The translations under genes and the position numbers were made by a program. Below, one piece after another: positions 6,903 to 10,957 of a stretch of 10,957 nucleotides of DNA. This DNA comes from an uncultured Bacteroidales bacterium (GTDB lineage Bacteria; Bacteroidota; Bacteroidia; Bacteroidales; Bacteroidaceae). The stretch lies in assembly GCA_902783615.1 (NCBI GenBank), contig CACZRQ010000237.1, forward strand, positions 1-10,957, written 5' to 3'. Every line of letters begins with the position of its first letter. The stretch's first letter is position 1. A model generated the notes under the pieces. The model was not told where the DNA came from and did not search any database. It saw nothing but the letters and a program-made list of their open reading frames with translations.

Positions 6903-8628
6903 ATTTCATCAGTTCTTTATACAGCCCTTCCATGCACATCAATTCTTCATGGGTGCCTTGTTGTACAATTTTTCCATGTTCCATCACATAAATGCAGTCG
7001 CAATGACGGATGGTATCCAGACGATGAGCAACCATAATGAGCGTGATACCCATGTAGCGCAAATGATCCATCACACGTTTTTCGGTTTCCAGATCAAGAG
7101 CTGATGTAGCCTCATCCATGATAATGATAGTTGGTTCTTTAGCCAGAGCCGTAGCAATCTCTATGCGCTGCCGCTGACCGCCACTGAGATTCTTACCACC
7201 CTCGACTACCATTCCCTGATAGGCTCCTGGGCGCTCAGCTATCTCTTGGTGAATCTGGGCTGCATTTGCGGCCAGTATCATGGCAAAGTCTTCTATGGAA
7301 GAATCCCACATCTTAATATTATCACTGATGGTACCCTCAAAAAGCGTGATGTCCTGGTTGACCACCGACACTGAGTTGACAAACAACATTCTATTTACTT
7401 GTTCACGGAGCACTCCATCAAAAAGCACCTCGCCCTCCCAAGGTTCATAAAGGCCAGACATCAGTTTGGCTACCGTACTTTTGCCACATCCGGAAAGCCC
7501 TACGAATGCCACTTGCTGACCAGCCTTGACATGCAGAGAAAAATTCTTCAATATGGGTGGCTGTTCATGTGTATAACCAAAAGTAACATTGCGCAGTTCC
7601 ACATCACCAAACAGTTTCGACTTTTCCAGGAGTTCCTCTATCGAGGGTAGTTTTATGGCAGGTAACCGTGGCTCATTATCTGTCACTTCCGCTATTCGCT
7701 CAAGCGACGAGTGCATATTCATGAGATGCTGTGAGGCACCTAACAATTTGTTCATTGGGAAGACAATATTGTTAGTCAGACCCTGCGATGCCAAGAGCAT
7801 ACCAGGTGTCAGCTCTCCATTCAAGATAAACCAACTGCCAAGACAGAGTATCAATGCATTGCTCAGCTGAAGCACAATCAAGGGTACCGTACTCATTAAT
7901 GCCATACTGGTAGTTGTTCCAATACGGGCATTCAAGGATTGGGAATAGGCTTTATCCCAAGTACAGAAGAAATCCTCCTCTCCACCCATTGCCTTGATCG
8001 TTTCAATATTGTTCAATCCGTTCATGGTGATGCTCTGCAAACGTCCGTCTGTCTTTTCCATACTGCGGGCTTTCCTTTTCTGGTATTTTGCATTGGTACG
8101 GATAGCTATTAACAATACCAACATGGCCAACAGTTCTATGGCAGCTAACTTCCGACTATAAAGCGTCAAAAGCCAGCCACAAAGCAATGGTTGCAGCCAC
8201 AACGTAGTAAGAGGCAAGGCATGTTCTATACCATCAAGGGCTTTATCAATGCTTCCATAGCGAGAAGCGAGCTCTCCTGAAGAAAGACGGTCAACAAACG
8301 ACATGGGAAGACGCAACAACGTCCATAGGTAGCGCGAATGAGCAGTTGCAGAAAGGCGCGAGAGTTGTCGCTTACGTGAACTGTTAATAAACATCCACGA
8401 TATTAGCGACAAGAAGAACAGCATGAAGTAGCATACCATCAGCGGTGTAAACCACTCTGGGTTTTTCTTCGTAATGATGCTGTCGGTATATACCTGTTGA
8501 AATAGAGGAGTCAGAATGACAACAAGCGTATCAATAAAATAGATGGCAACAGCTATAGGTATAAATGCCGCATTGCCCCGCAAGAAGCGGCGCAGCAAAT
8601 TGAGCGTTGTCTGTTTAGTCTTACTCAT
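6895..8628 (-). CDS. ABC exporter permease/ATPase, NHLM ABC1 type, lacking the C39 peptidase domain
   Basis: The 577-aa protein resembles NHLM micro-ABC1 (TIGR03796 type), especially in the ATPase domain: a PPILKNFSL lead-in, Walker A GLSGCGKST (377-385), GLYEPWEGEVLFDG, NQDITLFEGT (Q-loop Gln425), IAERPGAY, signature LSGGQ (481-485), Walker B IIIMDE (501-506, Glu506), SALD (509-512) and H-loop His535. The membrane domain (about 20-290) includes NPEWFTPLM (56-64). Family members are usually about 700 aa, with an N-terminal C39 cysteine peptidase that cuts the leader from the cargo. Here the protein starts directly before the first membrane segment, so that domain is absent. The ATG at 8628 lies 8 bp after the HlyD stop, leaving no room for a peptidase domain. 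The ATPase motifs are intact. Its partner is probably the 700-aa ABC protein. Cargo would be exported uncut or trimmed elsewhere. Confidence 0.87.
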   Translation of the reverse strand: MSKTKQTTLNLLRRFLRGNAAFIPIAVAIYFIDTLVVILTPLFQQVYTDSIITKKNPEWFTPLMVCYFMLFFLSLISWMFINSSRKRQLSRLSATAHSRYLWTLLRLPMSFVDRLSSGELASRYGSIDKALDGIEHALPLTTLWLQPLLCGWLLTLYSRKLAAIELLAMLVLLIAIRTNAKYQKRKARSMEKTDGRLQSITMNGLNNIETIKAMGGEEDFFCTWDKAYSQSLNARIGTTTSMALMSTVPLIVLQLSNALILCLGSWFILNGELTPGMLLASQGLTNNIVFPMNKLLGASQHLMNMHSSLERIAEVTDNEPRLPAIKLPSIEELLEKSKLFGDVELRNVTFGYTHEQPPILKNFSLHVKAGQQVAFVGLSGCGKSTVAKLMSGLYEPWEGEVLFDGVLREQVNRMLFVNSVSVVNQDITLFEGTISDNIKMWDSSIEDFAMILAANAAQIHQEIAERPGAYQGMVVEGGKNLSGGQRQRIEIATALAKEPTIIIMDEATSALDLETEKRVMDHLRYMGITLIMVAHRLDTIRHCDCIYVMEHGKIVQQGTHEELMCMEGLYKELMKYA

Positions 8629-8636
8629 GGAAATCT

Positions 8637-9518
8637 CTATTCTGTCATTAGCTTCAATGAATTGAAGCGGCTTTTTACTGATTCAAACAAATACTGGAAC
8701 ATGCTGCGGCGACGCGTCTCGGTCAATACAGAACAGTAGGTGCCAATGCCCATGCTCACATCTGCAGGCTCGCCAAATGACCAGTCGTATCGTGTAGGAT
8801 CCTCAGGCGAGCACAACAGGTCAATGCGTACCTCATACACCACATCACTCTGCCCCAACAGTCGTTGTGCCATGATGTCCGACCTCAGCGTCTGACTCAC
8901 TTCATTGGCAACGGCAGGATAGCGCACCACCTGGGTAATCTTTCCACGTACATAACCTATCTCATCACGCTTTTCATCGGCAGGCCACACCTGTGCCTCC
9001 ATGCCTATGCGTAGGTCTCGCTGTGCTTCAGTGCTTGCGAAAGCTATGAGTTGAGTATGTTGCGACTCCTCTCCAGTTGCATTATTCACAATTACACTTA
9101 CTATGGGCTCAAAGGCTTCAAATGTCTCGTTTTCGGTCTTGGTGCTGATTACCAGCCCATCCACAGTGCTGGTCAGGAAACTGTAACTCTCGCCTATCGA
9201 TACCAGTGCCACCGTCTGCCCCTGATGCACACTGTCGCCGTTATGTACCAGCATGTTGCGCACCATACCTTTGTTGGGAAGTGTGATGTCGGTGGTTCCC
9301 TGCGCAGGGAACACCACACCTGCATAATGTGCCTTATCGGTCACATTGCCCAAGAAGCCCCACACCACGAATGCCACCATTAACAGTATGATGGCAGTGG
9401 CCAACAGGTAGGTAGGAACGGCTGTCACCTTCAAGTATTCGCCCATCTGGTCGGGCGAGCTCAGTACCTTGTTCCTCGTTTCCTTGGCAGATGTATTCTT
9501 TTCGTTATTGTTTTTCAT
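8637..9518 (-). CDS. NHLM-type secretion adaptor (HlyD family), first gene of the export operon
   Basis: This 293-aa inner-membrane adaptor resembles the NHLM bacteriocin system secretion protein (TIGR03794 type). After a polar tail comes LSSPDQMGEYLKVTAVPTYL (residues 19-38), the family hallmark, running into one transmembrane helix (about 37-57, ending WGFLGN). The periplasmic part has a lipoyl-like domain (ITLPNKGMVRNMLVHNGDSV, then HQGQTVALVS), with little or no coiled-coil hairpin, and a C-terminal beta domain ending YCSVLTETRRRSMFQYLFES. It would connect the ABC pair to the TolC channel. The open frame extends to 9653, but the upstream 45 codons read unlike protein and contain the promoter box at 9538-9545. 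The ATG at 9518, preceded by GAGAG about 5 nt away, is the likely start. The next gene begins 8 bp after the stop. Confidence 0.87.
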   Translation of the reverse strand: MKNNNEKNTSAKETRNKVLSSPDQMGEYLKVTAVPTYLLATAIILLMVAFVVWGFLGNVTDKAHYAGVVFPAQGTTDITLPNKGMVRNMLVHNGDSVHQGQTVALVSIGESYSFLTSTVDGLVISTKTENETFEAFEPIVSVIVNNATGEESQHTQLIAFASTEAQRDLRIGMEAQVWPADEKRDEIGYVRGKITQVVRYPAVANEVSQTLRSDIMAQRLLGQSDVVYEVRIDLLCSPEDPTRYDWSFGEPADVSMGIGTYCSVLTETRRRSMFQYLFESVKSRFNSLKLMTE

Positions 9519-9537
9519 CGTTACTCTCTTTTTTTGG

Positions 9538-9545
9538 CAAAAGTA
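9538..9545 (-). promoter_or_regulatory. -7 promoter box of the export operon
   Basis: The minus strand reads TACTTTTG, matching TAnnTTTG. A start site about 6-7 nt downstream leaves a leader of only about 12 nt before the ATG at 9518. The -33 position, 19 bp upstream, holds the GAAAG end of an inverted repeat rather than TTTG, suggesting the promoter depends on a regulator. Confidence 0.6.
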
Positions 9546-9564
9546 ATATTTTTCTCCAACATTT

Positions 9565-9597
9565 CTTTCCTCTGTGTGTAAAAAATCGAGAGGAAAG
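9565..9597. promoter_or_regulatory. Perfect 9-bp inverted-repeat operator candidate (copy 2)
   Basis: CTTTCCTCT at 9565-9573 and AGAGGAAAG at 9589-9597 are exact reverse complements separated by 15 bp. The arm nearer the gene ends 19 bp upstream of the -7 box, exactly where -33 would be. A similar site stands in the same position before the lipoprotein adaptor gene (3259-3292). A dimeric regulator binding both is the simplest reading. Confidence 0.65.
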
Positions 9598-9682
9598 GTA
9601 AAATATAGACAATAGGCATCATATTCTGCCTTAACACAGCCATCATTATCCATCGCACCGCCTGCTCCCTATCCTTGCAAAA

Positions 9683-9711
9683 CCTCCTTTGGGAGGAAGG
9701 AGGCGTTTTTT
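9683..9711. terminator. Terminator-like hairpin, stronger on the plus strand
   Basis: CCTCCTT (9683-9689) pairs with AAGGAGG (9697-9703) around a 7-nt loop. CG and six T residues follow on the plus strand. On the minus strand the same stem is followed by only four T residues. No plus-strand gene leads into it. On the minus strand it would end a transcript starting at the 9861-9879 promoter boxes. Confidence 0.4.
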
Positions 9712-9855
9712 CCGCCTGTTGCAGTATCTCCTACCAGTCGTCGGAATGCTTCCTTTCCCCCTTAAGGAATGCTTCCCGTCGATCGTGGAAGAAACTGCGT
9801 CGGGTCTCTAAAACGTCTCCCTTCAGGGATGGTAAGCAGCCCCGTCTTTGATTGA
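9704..9855 (-). ncRNA. Possible small RNA between twin promoter boxes and a hairpin
   Basis: A transcript from the promoter boxes at 9861-9879 would run leftward through about 150-170 nt of sequence without convincing coding character and reach the hairpin at 9683-9703. Local structure is visible: a TCCC/GGGA stem with a 4-nt loop at about 9819-9830, the two GGAATGCTTCC units, and TACCA/TGGTA arms at the two ends. I cannot assign it to a known RNA family. The alternative is a 56-aa ORF (9731-9901), or simply intergenic debris. Confidence 0.25.
9743..9776. repeat. Direct repeat of an 11-bp near-palindrome
   Basis: GGAATGCTTCC occurs at 9743-9753 and again at 9766-9776, 23 bp apart. Each unit has GGAA and TTCC-type complementary ends (GGAA-TGC-TTCC), so each can fold on itself or pair with the other. 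The stretch lies within the possible small-RNA region and may be part of its structure. Confidence 0.5.
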
Positions 9856-9860
9856 CAATG

Positions 9861-9879
9861 CAAAGATACTGCAAAGATA
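9861..9879 (-). promoter_or_regulatory. Tandem -7 promoter boxes
   Basis: On the minus strand TATCTTTG appears twice, at 9872-9879 and 9861-9868, 11 bp apart and each followed by CA. Both match TAnnTTTG exactly. Neither has an obvious TTTG at the -33 spacing. They point towards the export operon, about 340 bp upstream of its ATG. Confidence 0.4.
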
Positions 9880-9900
9880 CGATTGAGCTATGTACATCCA

Positions 9901-10019
9901 TGCCTGCTTATGCCTTTCCATGCCTATTTATGCCTTTCCTTGCCTGTTTTTGCATGCACCTACCGTATTTTGGCCTATTGCTCAGCCTGCGTCTGCCGTT
10001 CCTTGCCTCTATTCAGCCT
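9901..10019. repeat. Phased 10-bp repeat array (TGCCTnnnnn)
   Basis: TGCCT recurs at 9901, 9911, 9921, 9931 and 9941, with TGCAT at 9951, giving an exact 10-bp period. GCCT or GCCG then continues less regularly at 9973, 9985, 9995, 10005 and 10016 (steps of 12, 10, 10 and 11 bp). The period is close to one turn of the helix, so the motif faces the same side of the DNA. All three plus-strand frames are open across it, an effect of the repeat and not evidence of coding. Confidence 0.75.
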
Positions 10020-10025
10020 GCTCCT

Positions 10026-10177
10026 TCACGTTCGGTCTTTGTGGTGTGGGAAATCACCATCCCTCTACCCCCTCTTACTATAGTCCATCCCCTCTCTTTA
10101 TAGAGAGAGGTGGATGGCTATATAAGGAGGGAGGGGTATAGATAGGGATGGTGATGGATTACCACAAAAAAACGTGA
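10026..10177. repeat. Long imperfect palindrome (about 152 bp), MITE-like or large hairpin
   Basis: The arms match in order from outside to centre: TCACGTT/AACGTGA (10026-10032, 10171-10177), TTTGTGGT/ACCACAAA (10038-10045, 10161-10168), ATCACCATCCCT with its complement near 10146-10157, a CCCCTC block, a TATAG-CCATCC block, and CTCTCT/AGAGAG around a TTAT loop at about 10098-10101. The arms differ by small insertions. No clear target-site duplication flanks it. It could be a non-autonomous mobile element or a structural hairpin between the divergent genes. It does not encode a transposase. Confidence 0.65.
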
Positions 10178-10234
10178 GTTCGACGAAGAATGAGGCATAA
10201 CCCGGCAAATCGACGAAACAAATAGGCCAGCTAA

Positions 10235-10266
10235 TTTGCTTATGTCTGCAATTTTTTGTATCTTTG
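10235..10266 (+). promoter_or_regulatory. metG promoter
   Basis: TTTG at 10235-10238 and TATCTTTG at 10259-10266 are separated by 20 bp, a near-consensus Bacteroidetes -33/-7 pair (TTTG, 19-20 bp, TAnnTTTG). A start site near 10272 would leave a leader of about 24 nt before the ATG at 10296. It is the only complete promoter of this type I see in the window. Confidence 0.7.
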
Positions 10267-10295
10267 CACCCATTATAGCTAAATAGACCATCATT

Positions 10296-10957
10296 ATGGA
10301 GAAAAATTACAAGAGAACCACCGTTACTGCAGCGCTGCCCTACGCCAACGGTGGTGTGCATATAGGGCATCTGGCCGGTGTGTATGTGCCTGCCGACATC
10401 TACGTGCGTTACCTGCGTGCCAAGAAACGCGAGGTGATTTTCATTGGCGGAAGCGATGAACACGGCGTACCCATCACCATCCGTGCCCGCAAGGAGGGCA
10501 TTACCCCCCAGGAGGTGGTGAACCGCTACCACACCATGATACGCGACTCGTTCGATGAGTTCGGCATCTCGTTCGACATCTACAGCCGCACCACCTCGAA
10601 GACCCACCACCAGTTTGCTGCCGAATGGTTCCGCAAGCTGTATGATGAGGGTAAGCTGACCGAGGAGACCACCACGCAGCTGTACGACGAGGAGGCAAAG
10701 CAGTTTCTGGCCGACCGCTACGTGACTGGCGAGTGCCCCCACTGCCACAACCAAGGCGCTTACGGCGACCAGTGCGAGAAGTGTGGTCGCGACCTCTCAC
10801 CTACCGAGCTAATTAACCCGAAATCGACCATCAGCGGCTCTACCCCCGTAATGAAAGAGACCAAGAACTGGTATCTACCGCTGAACGAGTATCAGGACTG
10901 GCTGAAGCAGTGGATATTGGAGGAGCACAAGGAGTGGCGCAGCAATGTGTATGGACA
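10296..10957 (+). CDS. metG: Methionyl-tRNA synthetase, N-terminal part (cut by window end)
   Basis: The first 220 codons and two further bases are present; the gene leaves the window at the right edge. MetG charges tRNA-Met with methionine using ATP in the cytoplasm. The class I signature is clear: AALPYANGGVHIGHLAG (residues 12-28) with HIGH at 22-25, followed by GGSDEHGVPI (51-60), typical of MetRS. A zinc-binding insert has Cys147 and Cys150 (CPHC) and Cys160 and Cys163 (CEKC). The KMSKS loop, the anticodon domain and any C-terminal tRNA-binding domain lie beyond the edge. The start MEKNYKRTTVTAALPYANG fits the family, and a good promoter precedes it. It diverges from the export operon and is a housekeeping gene, probably unrelated to it in function. 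No frameshift or missing motif is seen. Confidence 0.95.
   Translation, partial: MEKNYKRTTVTAALPYANGGVHIGHLAGVYVPADIYVRYLRAKKREVIFIGGSDEHGVPITIRARKEGITPQEVVNRYHTMIRDSFDEFGISFDIYSRTTSKTHHQFAAEWFRKLYDEGKLTEETTTQLYDEEAKQFLADRYVTGECPHCHNQGAYGDQCEKCGRDLSPTELINPKSTISGSTPVMKETKNWYLPLNEYQDWLKQWILEEHKEWRSNVYG

Noticed and set aside
9519..9653. N-terminal extension of the HlyD gene (ATG at 9653)
   Set aside because: It adds 45 residues unlike the family, and the promoter box (9538-9545) and operator (9565-9597) lie inside it. The ATG at 9518 has a GAGAG site and gives a normal N-terminus.
9683..9860. Identification of the intergenic RNA as 6S or SRP RNA
   Set aside because: The size would suit 6S, and GGAAGCA recalls SRP RNA, but I could not fold the 6S central bubble or find the SRP GUCAGG motif, so no family is assigned.
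9901..9960. CRISPR-like array
   Set aside because: Units are only 5 conserved bases with 5-bp gaps, far too short for repeats and spacers, and there are no cas genes.
9852..10141. Three overlapping plus-strand ORFs of 66-83 codons
   Set aside because: All three frames are open because of the TGCCT decamer array and the palindrome; the peptides are Pro/Cys/Phe/Leu-rich repeats with no coding signature.
10098..10754. Long minus-strand ORF opposite metG (218 codons)
   Set aside because: It is a shadow of the metG reading frame; the plus strand carries unmistakable MetRS motifs and a consensus promoter.

Overview
The window looks like a piece of a Bacteroidales chromosome, most likely Prevotella or a close relative. 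The evidence is the repeated promoter box TAnnTTTG with sparse Shine-Dalgarno sequences, an outer-membrane TolC partner and lipoprotein adaptor (so two membranes), SPI and lipoprotein signals typical of the phylum, and a Bacteroidetes-like MetG. All assignments rest on motif reading and family memory; no database search was run.

Layout, left to right. (1) 1-2248, minus strand: a putative two-gene unit. It holds an unrecognised 432-aa membrane-anchored helical protein with its own promoter and, 10 bp downstream, a secreted HEXXH metalloprotease that is cut off by the window edge. (2) 2387-9518, minus strand: a five-gene export locus. In transcription order it encodes an inner-membrane HlyD-type adaptor, two ABC permease/ATPases, a TolC-family outer-membrane channel and a second, lipoprotein adaptor. 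The first three resemble the NHLM/NHLP (nitrile-hydratase-leader microcin) bacteriocin export families; the first four genes overlap or nearly touch. (3) 9519-10295: a 777-bp divergent intergenic region with the operon promoter, a perfect inverted repeat, a terminator-like hairpin, a possible small RNA or 56-aa ORF, a phased 10-bp repeat array, a ~150-bp imperfect palindrome and the metG promoter. (4) 10296-end, plus strand: the first 220 codons of metG.

How the genes work together. The two ABC proteins probably pair as one inner-membrane exporter energised by ATP, the HlyD protein bridges the periplasm, and TolC opens the outer membrane. The lipoprotein adaptor may serve the same channel or link it to another pump. 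The first ABC protein lacks the N-terminal C39 leader peptidase usual for its family, and no convincing precursor peptide is visible, so the cargo is unknown.

The most notable signal is regulatory. The promoters of the export operon and of the lipoprotein adaptor share the same inverted repeat (CTTTCCTCT / AGAGGAAAG, imperfect in one copy), placed 19-20 bp upstream of the -7 box where the -33 element would normally be. This suggests that one transcription factor controls both units. Other oddities are a 7-bp degenerate repeat forming the end of the TolC signal peptide, and a composition change halfway through the 432-aa gene.
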